A DNA stretch of 64,000 bases from Monilinia fructicola (taxonomy: Eukaryota > Ascomycota > Leotiomycetes > Helotiales > Sclerotiniaceae). Both the position numbers and the translations under genes were made by a program. Below are positions 47,164 to 59,500 of this stretch, piece by piece; within the stretch, counting starts at the first letter, position 1; each line of letters opens with the position of its first letter. Location: assembly GCA_008692225.1 (NCBI GenBank), contig VICG01000007.1, positions 62,001-126,000 of the forward strand, in the 5' to 3' direction. Below the pieces are notes generated by a model. The model made no database searches. It worked only from the letters and a program-made list of their open reading frames with translations, and had not been told where the DNA came from.

Positions 47164-49359
47164 TCGACAATCCCAAATGATCGTATGAATTGATGAATTA
47201 GCAACTTAGTTGTTCGTAGGAATGAGTCGTAATTATCTTGAATGTGGAAGTTGAAGATATTAATGATGAGTGAGTGTATTAAGGGAAAGATCCTCTTTAC
47301 GTAGCATGTCCTCCAATATGCTTCGATGGAGGCAAAAACAATTGGGAAGGTGTATTAGTGGGATGATGACGCCAAGGAAAGAGGGACCTCGTATTCACCG
47401 TTGTTCGGGAGATCTACATGATTAGCATCAAGACAGAGTGAGCACTAGGGTTAATGTCAAAAAAGCACCTCATTTCATTTTTATTTCATTTTCATGTTGA
47501 TCATATATCAGGATCATACGAGATATGATAGAGTATCACAAAATGAGATTTAGATACTGAAAGCCCGAAGGATGATGTCGTGTTGGCACAATTTTGACAT
47601 CTGTATCCATGGCAACATTGGATATTAGATGGGGAGCTCGGGTAACCTTGGAACCTTATACAGACTTAGAGTATTCGCGTACAGGGGAGGGTAAAGGCGG
47701 ATAAGCCCGGCCCCGGTTACTAGATTGATTAACCCTTTTACCCCGCACTCCTTAGTCATGTCGGGTACTCGAGTAACCTTGGATGGGAACATTCGTATAT
47801 GTACGTACTACCGAATGATGGAACACTGCCGTCGACACCATTCACACCTACCTAGTAGAATCAATGTCTTTTCGGAGGAACACGAGCTGAAGTCTTACCT
47901 TGTACTAAAATGGAGAGTGAAGTTCCTTGTCCAGAACACAGCATGACGTCTTACAAGTCTCAAGGCTATATCAGAGCACCTTGATAATACCAAGTGTGCT
48001 TCTGCTACAACTTCACTTCATGAAAACACCTGATTCATAGACAGATATGGCAACCTGATGAAGAAACGATGTGCATAATGGACTGAGATATACAGTGTTA
48101 TCAGGTAATCTCCGGTTTATTCACATTCTCACCCTCACATTATTTGAATCACACTGATAACTGTCTGTCTATGATCATGGTAGTTCTCCAAAACTCTATC
48201 TTGGGGAACTAATTCAACTAATTTGAGAATTAGTTACAAGTTCTGTCATTTCAAAGCAAATAGTAGCATACTTGCTCAATATTCCAATATTGATCCAGAA
48301 GTCATGAATACTACGTCACTCATTTTGGTAGTTTCGCTGGCAAAGTCAGTGATTCCATATTTGTAAACTTGATGTTTCGATTTTTTCCAACCCTTCTGGC
48401 AAAATACTCCATCATCCCTCGGATGCTACCATTCGGGTAAACAAAAAGGGATGATAGGTAGTAGATGTCACATATAATGGGCTCATGTTGACATCATTGA
48501 TAGTAGCATTGAACTGTTCCCTCAAATTCAGTAGGGTATCATGAATCTTTCTGCCCAACCTAGATCTGACATAACAGCAATCTCGTCAACCCATCGTCTC
48601 TTGAGGCACTGAGCACCTACCTTCCTCTCGGTAACGATTGTTCAATATGGGCTTCTTTCCTTCCACGTTTGTGCAATAATCATCCGCCGAAGAACTTAAA
48701 TTGGTCATTTCCTATGGCCTCGGTCTAGCTTGAGAGACGCATATCGAATCCGGAAGGAAATACCGAAGGTTATTATTGTCCATTCTTATGGTTTGAAGTT
48801 TGAGACACCTGTAAAGCTAAAACACAAACGTGCGGTAGAACAAGATGTCTCAACCAGATTGTTCCGGGCTGGCTAAGCAGGCCCATAATGGCGATGGCGA
48901 TGTGCAAAGATCCATTTTAGTCATTCAGGAGGAAGGAGCCACAAATGCCGCGAGGAGACGTTATGACTAGAAACGTTAGGAAAAAAAACCTGCATGAGAC
49001 AGCTTGTTGCGACACACCTGCACTTTTATTTTTGGAGTTTTAAGAGTCGCGTTACAGTGGCCGGTAGCACTAGTCAATATTTGCATTCCTAAAATCGAAA
49101 GTAGCCAAGAATTCTGACAGTGTTGCATTGTAAAATAAGAGATTTTTTGATGCTGCGTATCCCAGGACTGAATTGTTCGTTGCTGTGTTGCAGGTATGGA
49201 CCGAAAAAATTTGACCATAGAACATACCAAATTTTCAAACATCACCACAATAGATCAAGTTACCAACAACATTGTTATCAAGAGTTTCATAATGACAGAA
49301 CTAGCTTCCTTTTTTAAAATTCCTCAACCTATTTCTAAATTCCTACCCAAGCATCCCAG
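47164..49359. other. intergenic region, 2.2 kb, left border of the biosynthetic cluster
   Basis: No supported gene. A pair of short open frames near 47725 and 48976 has no recognisable content. The region separates the ordinary genes on the left from the P450/PKS genes on the right. Confidence 0.45.
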
Positions 49360-51187
49360 TTAATGAAGACTCGTGAACTTAACTCTCGTCTCCACCTTCT
49401 TCCAAAATTGGAAGAACTCCAATTCTGTATTCCAATCTACAGGTTTGCTGATCAACTCCATATCAAATTCAAACAACAATCTCGCGAGTGTCATTCTCAG
49501 TTCAATGTAGGCAAGATTAACACCCAAGCAAACCCGAGGCCCAGTACTGAATGGTCTGCTTGCTTCTTTGTTATCTTGATCGAATAAAGGACTATAAAGA
49601 GGGTGGTCGGCAGGGAGCCATCGCTCGGGGTGCCATCCTTCAGGATCGTGCCAGTATCTTACGTCGTGGGATGCGGTATATGGTGATACAGAGACGATAG
49701 TGCCTTCTGGAACGACGTGACCGTCGATAACTGCTCCAGGACATGTACGTGGGAGACCGAATGGTACCGGAGGCAGAATACGTAATGTTTCCTCGATGAC
49801 GGCGAAGAGATATTCCAGTGGTAAAGTACCTTCGACATTGATTTGCGATGCATCTGTGAATGCACCCCGCACTTCATCAATGAGAATCTTCATTTTGTCG
49901 GGGTATCTAAGTAAGAATGATACCATTGCTGTCAAAGTAACAGCTGTGGTCTCGGATCCAGCAATAATGAGAGTATGAGCCTGTGCAGTCAAAAACATTT
50001 CTGATTTGTCTGCTCCCTCTTTACCAAGCAAGAAACTGAAAAAGTCCTTTTGAACAACATCATCACGCTTAGCACGTTTCATGGCTTTAGAGTTGGTGTG
50101 TGCGATATGTTCTCGTCGCTGCTCGCGAATTTCATCCATGTTTGGGATGATCCATTTCATGAAGAGTCTACTAATGGGGATCTTCTGGAAAATTGGATAA
50201 AGACTGCGAATGAAGTTTCCATTGATGATCAAGTGAATCCAGAAATGCGTTCGGGCTAGAAATATTAGTTACTCATTCGTGAAAGAGGAAACGCATTTTT
50301 GGATAAAGATATTAGCTTACCGTTTTCCACTGCACCGAAAGACTCATGAAATGTTAGGTCGCCAATCTATTAAATGATCCTCATCAGCATTTACACTAGA
50401 AAATTAACTACCCTCGATAAACGGGGATACTTACAATATCGAAAGTCAACCAATTAAACCATTCTTCCACTGGAATACCATTTGGATTGTCGTGCTTTTT
50501 AATTTGACTCACGAACATATCCAAATACTTATTGATGACATCTGCCTGTCCCTTCAAAACAGAGTTACTGAAAGCATTTGCCAGAACTCTACGCATAGCA
50601 CTGTGCTTTTGTGGATCTGGCTCTGTCGAGATGGAATTTGGTAGATCACCAACACCAGCATACCAGTCGGTTTTCCGGAAGTACTTCTTCCCCTTTACTG
50701 AATGGCCATAGATATCTCTCCATGATTGAGCTGAGCTGAATGCAAGCTCGTCAGGAGCAATCCGAACGACTTGGCCTGGAAACTTGTGAGCTGCAAATCT
50801 TATGTGGACGAGATTAGACGTAGAAACTTACCGTATCGCTCATGGAGATCCGACAACGCGTGAGGCCATCTTCCGCCAATCCTTAAATCGCAAGATTAGA
50901 CGAGGTCATGGGATTTCATTCTTCTTTTGGGGTGTCATCGCTTACCAATGTTTAGCGTACCAAATGTAAGACGATCTAGCTAATATTGGTCCTGGAAATT
51001 TCCTCAATGGGTGGAAATATAGGTTGTAAATTGCAAAATAGGTAGGATATGCTAAGAGCTACACAATAAGATTAGTTTAGTTCATGGAAAGAGATCCCTT
51101 TGGTTTCTTTACAGTTACTAGAACGAATCCAATCCAAAGATAGATGGATGGTACACCAAGTCGATCAAGCCATTCAAGTGAGGGCAT
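49360..51187 (-). CDS. cytochrome P450, CYP65/trichothecene-hydroxylase-like (6 exons, 506 aa)
   Basis: Exons 51187-51113, 51058-50946, 50881-50832, 50775-50435, 50366-50321 and 50255-49360 join in phase. The N-terminus has a membrane anchor (YLWIGFVLVTLLAYPTYFA) followed by FHPLRKFPGP, the usual hinge of microsomal P450s. The I-helix shows AGSETTA (near 307), the K-helix EETLR (near 364-368), then PERW and the heme loop FSTGPRVCLG with the axial Cys near 451. The sequence style (LYFHPLRKFPGPILARSSYI, FGAVENG) resembles fungal CYP65-like enzymes. It shares a 396-base promoter with the other P450 and belongs to the cluster with the trans-ER and PKS. By position it corresponds to tenA-type ring-modifying P450s (inference); the substrate is unknown. 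Confidence 0.88.
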
Positions 51188-51583
51188 CTTGAATGATCTG
51201 GTACGATTGACCACAATTCTGAGCTGCACCTTTGCTCATTGATGAGGTGGTAAAATTGAAGCAATAGAACAGTGCTGGCGCCATTTCGACGGCCTCCGAG
51301 GAGAAATAGAGTACATATTATTGGTTGTTGGAGAATGTGGGGCGAGTCTGCCACGCACCTGCGCTACCGGGTGCCGAAACCCCTTGATTGCCCAGATTTC
51401 GGAGTAGGTTACCGTGAAAAATGACAAAAATCATACCCCAGTCATTTTTCTTTTCGAAGCTCAAGACTATTTCGTGAACCGAATGCATAAACCAGTAAGT
51501 TGCACTTGAAATGGTTGATAGTTCTGCTCTCACGAGTGTCAGCCGCTGTAATTTCCCGTAATAGGAGCCTCTCTCTGATCAAG
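51188..51583. promoter_or_regulatory. bidirectional promoter between the two P450 genes
   Basis: A 396-base gap separates the divergent start codons. It contains an inverted CGG/CCG pair at 51400-51402 and 51412-51414 with a nine-base spacer, a layout bound by some Zn2Cys6 cluster regulators. This is one occurrence and may be chance. Confidence 0.45.
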
Positions 51584-53358
51584 ATGCTTCAATTTACAGA
51601 TCTTGGTATAATATCATTGACGAATGTGAATACTGTAATTGCGCTATGCATCATCTTTGCATTTCAATATTTCTTCAAATATTTCAATTCCAAAAAATTG
51701 AATTTCGATGCTCCAACTATAGGCGACGTTAGCGATCTTCGCTCTGCCTTGATCACAGGATACAACCAGGTACGATTTTCGCATGTTGGTTTTCGAGATA
51801 TAACATTGACAGAAACGAATAGTGTCCAGATACACCTTTTCTGCTTCCTACTGCTGCTCACCCTACAATCATCTTACCGATCAAATACATTAATGAAATC
51901 AAGTCTCTACCTCCAAACAAGATCTCGTTTCTTGAGGAATTCAGAGACAGATACTATGGGCACTACACAGCATTTGCCAACAATGTAGAAGGTGATGCAG
52001 TTACAGCAAGTGTCAAGGTTGACCTCACGCAGAGCATTGCGCGGGCATTGGAAAATATGCAACCGGAAACAGAGCTTGCATTTGCCACTGAAATGCCGAA
52101 GACCACGGAATGGAGAGACATCACACTTTATCCCATCATTTTGCGAATAGTGGCAAAAGTAAGCGGAAGAGTGATGGTAGGTGAGCCGTTATGTAGGAAC
52201 GAAAAATGGATTGAAATATCAACCACTTACACTCGCGATACGTTTTTGGGGGGGCGAGCAGTTTGGGCACGTCATCCTCTGTTCAGACCAATATATGCTC
52301 TATATTCACCAGAGTTAAAGAAAGTTCGCCAGCATTATACGGATGCAGCAGAGTTTCTGCGACCTATTTTCAATCAGCGATTCAAGGAAATGGAGCAGGA
52401 AGGTTTCGAGAAACCTCAAGACATGATTCAATGGATGATCGACAACTCGGGAAAAAATGCTAAAGATGCGACATTTCAAGGTCGATGCCAACTAGTAAGC
52501 CAAATGTTACCAATTCTTGAAAAACAATGTATACTAACTAACTACTCTGTAGTTAATAGGTTGGTTTTCTCCTGATCTCACCCTGTGACATAAAACTTAC
52601 AATTAGGAAACAGCATTTGCAGCCCTGCATACTACATCCGGTCTGGTAAGTACAATCTTACAGATTGTTCATTCATTTTGCGACTGCAAGCTAAATTCTT
52701 CAATAGCTTGGTAACGTGATTCTGGACCTTGCAGCACGTCCTAAGTATATCGAAGCTCTCCGCGAAGAGCTCGATGCAAATCTTCCAGAAGGTGCACAAA
52801 TCACAAAGCAAATACTTACAAAGCTTCGGAAGATGGATTCTTTTCTGAAAGAGAGTCAAAGAATGAACCCACTAAACCTCGGTATGATTGACAGTCCCAT
52901 TCTTTTCTTGTAAATTCATCTCCTAATACCCTTCGCCATCAGTTACCATGAACAGAAAGATGATGGACACTGTACAGCTCTCCGATGGAACAATCTTGCC
53001 AAAGGGATCTTTCGTTGGCATGGCAGCCGGCTCCATCGGGTTTGATGGTAAAATCTTTGAAAACCCCGAAGAGTTCGACGGTTTTCGATTCGAGAAGCTA
53101 AGACAGCGAGAGGGCTCCGAAAACAAGTTTCAACTGGTAACTACCGGAAAAGACAGTTTGGCTTTCGGTCATGGAACTCACGCTTGTCCTGGCCGCTTCT
53201 TTGCCAGTAATGAGATCAAGACTATGTTGATCGAACTTCTACGGAAGTATGATTTTCAGCTCCTTCCTGGAATGGAAAGGCCAAAGAACTTAAAGAGTGA
53301 TATGAGTCTCGTAGTAGATCCAACTGCAAAGATACAGATAAGAGAACGTTCTAAATAG
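51584..53358 (+). CDS. cytochrome P450, CYP68/ent-kaurene-oxidase-like (5 exons, 495 aa)
   Basis: Exons 51584-51769, 51823-52494, 52607-52645, 52707-52881 and 52943-53358 join in phase. Exon 3 is only 39 bases and encodes the I-helix core, completing QLETAFAALHTTSGL. The N-terminal anchor is NTVIALCIIFAFQYFFKY. Further marks are the ExxR motif in FLKESQR, the FRFEK region and the heme loop FGHGTHACPGRFF with the Cys near 439, followed by ASNEIK. That heme loop and the HTTS I-helix are typical of the fungal CYP68/ent-kaurene-oxidase-like group, to which the pyridone N-hydroxylase TenB is also said to be related (recall). It is divergent from the other P450 and probably co-regulated with it. 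Confidence 0.9.
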
Positions 53359-53692
53359 TGTCCCAGATAGAAGAAAAATAATTCAATTCCAGATTTGGAA
53401 ATACACTACTTAGCTATCACATCAAGCGAATCGATTAGCTTTGTGTTTTTGAAACTTTGATTGGCCTTCTTTCAGGCCTCTTCAATTCCAGGCTATATGT
53501 TTGATTTTAATTTATCGGAATTCACACCCTTTTGCTACGATTGCACACAGACGAAAACCTGATGGTATTTGAGGGTTTCCATACAATGTTTGGTAACCAA
53601 CTGGTGGGTGAGGCAATGCTCAATGGTATGTTTCCGGAACAAAAACTTAATTGGCGGTATGTTTGAAGAACAAAGTCCAAGTTGGGAATATC
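53359..53692. other. intergenic gap between convergent genes
   Basis: 334 bases between the convergent 3' ends of the second P450 and the enoyl reductase. Nothing recognised. Confidence 0.4.
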
Positions 53693-54820
53693 CTAAGCAT
53701 CAACAACATTGAACACCAATTTGCTCCCGGATACCTTTCCTTTCCTCAAAAGATCGATGGTACCAATAATTCCACTTAATCCCCCTGGTTTAAGGGTTGT
53801 AGGATGTGCCTTCAACTTTCCTTGCTCGATAAACTTCTCAGCAATCTTCACAAACCTCTCTGCCAGCTTTCGATCCTCAGGCTTTGCATCCCGTGCAAAT
53901 TCTCCGTCTAATTCAATCGGTATACCAAATATGGTGAGTGCATAGCAAAAGAAAGCCTTGACATCAGCACGTGACCGTTGCACCCTTGCGTTGAATGGAT
54001 CCAACGAGACATATTTCCCGCCTGCAGCACCCAGAGCCTCATAACAGAGACGCATTGAAGATGCTGTGGTGATACAATCAAGAGCGTACTCAAGTCTGTT
54101 GTGTGTGTACTGTTTAATCATAGCTCCACACCCCTGAGAATGATAATCAAAGCATTTGGACGCTCCTCTAGATTGCACCAGTCCGAAATTATGAGGTGAA
54201 CATACAGCTATGGGCTCGTAGCCGGACAACTGCAGCAATTGGATTGCCAGGGTGCCAGTGGCAGTTGAAGCTCCATAGACGAGTACCGGAATCCGTGGGG
54301 TTTCGTTATCGTCATCCGTAAGTGCGTTCCCGCCGCTCCACCCTCGGGGACCGACGCGAATTTTCTGTGGACCAGCATGGACATTCCCTTCTGGATCTGG
54401 CCATGTCAATGCCAAGCATTCGTGACCGTATAATGCCAAACCTGTCGTAACTATCCCCACACCATAACTTGCTGCTGTCTGAAAGTCCATATGTCCAGGG
54501 ATTTTAATCAACAAGTCTCCATCTGTAAGGACGTACTCCGCAAATGCTCCCCCGTGAATACTCGTGACACCTAGAACTCGATCCCCAACAGCCAAACCCG
54601 TATCTGAGGACTCATCAATAGCCTCCACAACACCAGCCATATCATATCCGCTGATAGCTCCAGGTTTGGCCGAAAAATCAACCATTTTCCAGTCACTATG
54701 ATTCAGAGCGACAGCGTGGACTTTTATCAAAGCTTTCCTTGATCCTGGCTCTATCGATGGCTTTGATACATTTTCTGCCAGCTGGAGTTGCCCAGGCCCG
54801 TTTTGGATTATTGCTTGCAT
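53693..54820 (-). CDS. stand-alone trans-acting enoyl reductase, LovC/TenC-like (375 aa)
   Basis: An intronless frame of 375 residues, the family's usual size. It is a medium-chain reductase without zinc-site residues. The GroES-like half has VHAVALNHSDWKM and GYDMAGVVEAI; the NADPH-binding Rossmann motif is VLVYGASTATGTLAIQLL followed by SGYEPIAVCS. FDYHSQG and YALDCITT follow as in fungal trans-ERs. Such enzymes dock to highly reducing PKSs that lack a working ER domain and reduce chosen enoyl intermediates. The PKS next door indeed shows no ER, so the two probably work as partners. It is transcribed away from the PKS, across an AT-rich 1.75 kb spacer. Confidence 0.92.
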   Translation of the reverse strand: MQAIIQNGPGQLQLAENVSKPSIEPGSRKALIKVHAVALNHSDWKMVDFSAKPGAISGYDMAGVVEAIDESSDTGLAVGDRVLGVTSIHGGAFAEYVLTDGDLLIKIPGHMDFQTAASYGVGIVTTGLALYGHECLALTWPDPEGNVHAGPQKIRVGPRGWSGGNALTDDDNETPRIPVLVYGASTATGTLAIQLLQLSGYEPIAVCSPHNFGLVQSRGASKCFDYHSQGCGAMIKQYTHNRLEYALDCITTASSMRLCYEALGAAGGKYVSLDPFNARVQRSRADVKAFFCYALTIFGIPIELDGEFARDAKPEDRKLAERFVKIAEKFIEQGKLKAHPTTLKPGGLSGIIGTIDLLRKGKVSGSKLVFNVVDA

Positions 54821-55637
54821 GTCTGGAATTTGGTCTGCGAAAGTTCGTGAATGATTTGCTGTAGTAAGCGAACAAAAAAAAGAGAAGCTTCAATGTTGTC
54901 AGTAGGATTGTTATTTATAACGCTTTTTCATAAAGTAACCTTAACGCACTCCGTATATTCGTCAACTTCGTTATAACACGTAATATTGCTTAAGACAAAT
55001 ACCTGGGTATATACGTACATATACTAGCGTGCTTTGAAGTGGATATTTAGTCTGTTTTAGGTAAGGGCTGGAGATATTGTAGGTGGAAATGGTAGATACT
55101 ATATTTTAAGGAAATATTGAAGGTATTTTGAAAGGAAAAGAATGACTTTGATTGGATAATTAGGGAAAGTCTTCGATGCTTATTAAGCATATCTTCAAAA
55201 TTTAAGTATTTATATATTCCAGCCTATCATATCACTCATTCAAGCTAGCTAATAAGATTATTCGTTTCCTATCTTTTAATTGATTAAATATTCGTTTTTG
55301 ATATATAAAGTAAGATAACTAAATCTAATTGTTTAAATTGATATAATTTACTATTAATATAATAGAGACATTTAACTAGTTTTTGTTTTCATTTTTATAG
55401 TTTATATAATAGATATAGTTTATAAATATAGTATTTCTATTAAAAGGCATTTAGCTACATTTTATACTTTTCAAAATTAGCGAGATTATAAATAGTATAG
55501 CATTCTATACAAGCGGATAAGCTAGATCGATTAGTAATTCTAATATAGGTATATATATTTAAGATTAACGCCCGTTTTGGCTATATTAGTTTAATTTGAT
55601 GAAAACAAAGCTCCATTCTATATTCTTCGAAACCGAC

Positions 55638-55967
55638 GAATATGAAATAAGGCGAGGATCTGATAGTTGCCTTTTTGGGACTTATTACAATAGCCCTAAT
55701 GTGTTAGAGTGGATTGAGCGCTACTATGGATATCCTTATTCGAAACTTTCAATAGTTTCCTAAATGTCTTCAATTTGTCAAAAAATCTCTCATAGAAATC
55801 GAAGAATATGAAATAAGGCGAGGATCTTATAATTGCCTTTTTGGGACTTATTACGATAGCCCTAATGTGTTGGAGTGGATTGAGCGCTACTATGGATATC
55901 CTTATTCGAAACTTTCAATAGTTTCCTAAATGTCTCTAACTTGTCAAAAATCTCTCATAGAAACGAA
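55638..55967. repeat. tandem duplication, two copies of about 165 bases
   Basis: Copy 1 (55638-55803) and copy 2 (55804-55967) both begin GAATATGAAATAAGGCGAGG and end CTCTCATAGAAA-CGAA. They differ at only a few sites, several of them G/A or C/T changes. No coding content is evident. Confidence 0.92.
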
Positions 55968-56124
55968 ATTCTCATTCCCATCTGAAAAATTCCTCAAATT
56001 TCTATTCCCCTTCTCTTTCATTCTAACGATCGTATTGGATGAAAAAAGTGAAAAACAGGACGTAACCACGTGTGCTTGCACATGACGTTAAGCATATAAT
56101 GTGCAGGTGCTTGGCATAATATTT

Positions 56125-56149
56125 TGATAACGCTTTTTAAGCGTTATCA
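56125..56149. repeat. palindrome with 11-base arms and a 3-base loop
   Basis: TGATAACGCTT is followed by TTT and then its exact reverse complement AAGCGTTATCA. It lies about 430 bases upstream of the PKS start and could form a hairpin, bind a dimeric factor, or be a repeat end. Confidence 0.85.
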
Positions 56150-56575
56150 TATAAAAATATATATTCGTCAGTCAAAATATATAATTTATAAAACCCTAGT
56201 TGTCAGTGTATTTAACTTTTATTCAAAATGAATTTTTGGTACAGAAGCAGGCTCAAAAGCCTGCCTCTACTGTAAATCGGCAATGACACGAGGGGGCCGC
56301 AATGCTATACACTCGGATCCCGTGAGTGGAGTATTCAATTCGTAAACACATGATTAGGTTCCCCGGACTCCACGTGCTATCCACCGTTTACTTTTCTTGA
56401 TATGGAATATCATATCAAAACTTGGAAACCAAGACGCTACTCTGTACAGCTCCAAGATATTACCCTTTTCACTTGCGAACGTATCAACTACATCCGTAGC
56501 AAATAATCTTATCTCTTGAAATCATTTCACCTTTGTCTTTCTTCTCTTTGGGCAGTACCTTCAAACCACTGAATT

Positions 56576-59500
56576 ATGATCACAGCAAATGAACCTATAG
56601 CCGTCATTGGCACAGGCTGTCGTTTCCCCGGTGGTGCCTCTTCTCCCTCGAAATTATGGAACCTTCTTCACCATCCTTACGACCTCACCCAAAAGGTTCC
56701 CTCCTCACGATTCAACATCAAAGCCTTCTATCACCCAAACGGCGAGCATCATGGAACCACCACCAACGCAACAAAATCCTACTTTCTTAATGAAGATCCC
56801 ACAACATTCGATGCTTCATTCTTTAATATAAATCCACGTGAAGCAGAAGCACTTGATCCGCAACAAACGCTTGCTTCTAGAAACTGTGTATGAAGCTCTA
56901 GAGGCTGCTGGATTGTCGATTGAAGAACTGCAAGGCACTTCCACCGCAGTATATGTTGGACTGATGTGCGCTGATTATTTCGACGTTTTAATGAGAGATA
57001 TTGAAGATATACCACAATATCTAGCTACAGGAACAGCACGCAGCATTATGTCAAACAGGATCTCTTATTTCTTTGATTGGAAAGGGCCTTCAATGACTAT
57101 TGATACTGCGTGTTCTTCAAGTTTAGTAGCACTTCATAACGCCATTGCAACGCTCAGAAGCGGACAAAGTCGAACAGCCATCGCCGCTGGTGCAAATTTG
57201 ATCTTCGGTCCGGAAATGTATATTGGGGAGTCAAATCTTCATATGCTTTCCCCTACGGGAAAGTCACAAATGTGGGATTCAAAAGCTGATGGGTATGCAC
57301 GTGGTGAGGGGAACTGCTGCAATTATCTTGAAGACCTTGAAGAATGCTTTGGAGGATGGTGACGAGATTGAGTATATTATTCGTGAGGTACATACTGTTT
57401 TTACCTAGTCAGTAATTTTTGAAAGCTAATTAGTTGTGATTAGACCGGCGTGAACTCAGACGGTAGATCGAAAGGTATTACTATGCCACTAGCTTCGTCT
57501 CAAGCCGATCTGATTCGTCAAACGTATGCTCGAGCTGGCCTCGACTGTACTAAGCCTACAGAAAGGTGTCAATATTTTGTAAGTGGTGTATTCAAAACTT
57601 CGATCCAAGAACTCTTCTGACATTCCCAAAGGAAGCCCATGGTACTGGAACCCCAGCCGGAGATCCAGTCGAAGCAGAAGCTATTAGCAGCGCTTTCTTC
57701 CCTGATAAATCAGAAAGCCCCGATGCACAGCCCCTTCATGTTGGCTCTGTTAAAACAGTAATTGGCCACTTAGAGGGTGCTGCAGGACTGGCAGGTATAA
57801 TAAAAGCTGGATTAGCAATAAAGGAGAGAACTATACCACCTAATCTGCATTTCCAAACTTTAAATCCAGCTATCGAGCCTTTTTATGAAAATTTGAAAAT
57901 CCCCACCGCTCCATTGCCATGGCCCATTGTTGAAGGTCCGCTTCGCGCCAGTGTCAACTCATTCGGTTTCGGTGGTACTAACGCACACGCCATTCTCGAA
58001 AGTTACGAACCAACTCCAGCATCACCGGGAGTTAAGTCAGCTGCACTCATCCCCTTCACTATATCTGCCATATCCGAAGATTCCTTGGTGCAAAATATCA
58101 CGAACTTTAGTGATTATATAGAAGATCATGAAGAAGTTGACCTAATAGACTTAGGATATTCTTTACTAGGTCGAAGTAACTTGCCAACAAAAGCTTCGTT
58201 CGTAGCTTCAAATACCGATGATCTATTAGATCAACTCGAGAAAGTGATAGTCGCCAAAGAGGAGAATCCCAACGTAGCTGTCGGAACTAGATCTTCGAAT
58301 GTGAACAGCAGATCATCAAGAAAGATCTTGGGTGTCTTCACAGGTCAAGGTGCACAATGGCCGGCAATGGGAAAGGAGTTGATTGCCAATGTACCGTCAT
58401 TCTCTCAGACAATCGATACCCTTGAGGAATCTCTGAGTGGACTCTTTGATGCTCCAAAATGGTCATTGAAAGAGGAGATCCTTGCCCCAGCGGGAAAATC
58501 TTCGATTGAGAAGGCCGAGTTCTCTCAACCTCTTTGCACGGCCCTGCAGGTTGCTCTCGTAGATTTGTTGAGTGCAATTGGAGTGAAATTTCACGCCGTG
58601 GTTGGACACTCATCGGGAGAAATTGGCGCAGCTTATGCGGCCGGTAGACTGACGGCTGGTGACGCAATTCGTATCGCTTACTATCGTGGCTTACATGCAC
58701 ATCTTGCAAAGGGCAAGAAAGGAGAGGAGGGATCAATGATGGCGGCAGGATTAAGTTTTGACGACGCTCTTGAATTCTGCGCCGAGGAAGACTACCAAGG
58801 CAAGATTTCTATAGCAGCAAGTAACGCTCCTAAGACAGTCACTCTCAGTGGCAACAAAGACGCGATCGAAAAGGCCAGAGGCGTTCTTGAAAACAAGAGC
58901 GTCTTCGCTCGGGTTCTGAAGGTTGATACTGCGTATCACTCTGACCACATGCTACCATGCTCGGAACCATACACAACATCTCTTGCTGCGTGTAAGATAT
59001 CTCCCAAGCCCAGCTCACCAGATTGCACATGGATTTCGAGTGTACATCTGAAAAACATGGCCAACGAAACTTCCGAGCTTGAGTCCCAATACTGGCTAGA
59101 CAACTTGGTTTCTCCAGTCAGATTTTTCGAAGCTGTTAGCATAGCAGCCAAAGAGTCTGGCCCATTCGATGCTGGATTTGAAGTAGGACCACATCCAGCG
59201 TTAAAAGGACCGGTGGCACAAACATTCAAACATGCTGCCAATGCGGTTGTACCATATTCCGGAGCACTATCTCGCGGAGAAAATGATTCCATCGCATTTG
59301 CCAAAGGCGTAGGATTTCTATGGAACCATATTGATGGGAGGAAAGCAAGTTTCAAGCAGTATCTTAGTGTTATCTCAGGTGGCGAGGTGACAACTCCTAG
59401 GCCTTTGAAGGGTCTACCAACCTACTCGTGGGATCACAGCCGTACTTTCTGGTCCGAGTCTCGAATTTCTCGCAACTACCGCAATAGAATTGAGCCACCT

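Larger units (their letters stand above)
54821..56575. other. AT-rich spacer with repeats between the enoyl reductase and the PKS
   Basis: From about 55000 to 55600 the sequence is overwhelmingly A and T with no open frame. It is followed by a tandem duplication (55638-55967) and by a hairpin-forming palindrome (56125-56149). The ends should contain the promoters of both flanking genes. The look is that of a decayed transposon or RIP-affected repeat (inference). Confidence 0.6.

Noticed and set aside
52552..52558. Possible 7-base micro-exon between two introns of the second P450
   Set aside because: It breaks the frame; one longer intron (52495-52606) joins the flanking exons cleanly into the I-helix motif.
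57566..57631. Apparent upstream start of the long PKS frame at 57566
   Set aside because: The first 22 residues of that frame are not PKS-like and lie in an intron (GTAAGT at 57579 to AAAG at 57631); KS sequence is continuous across the splice.
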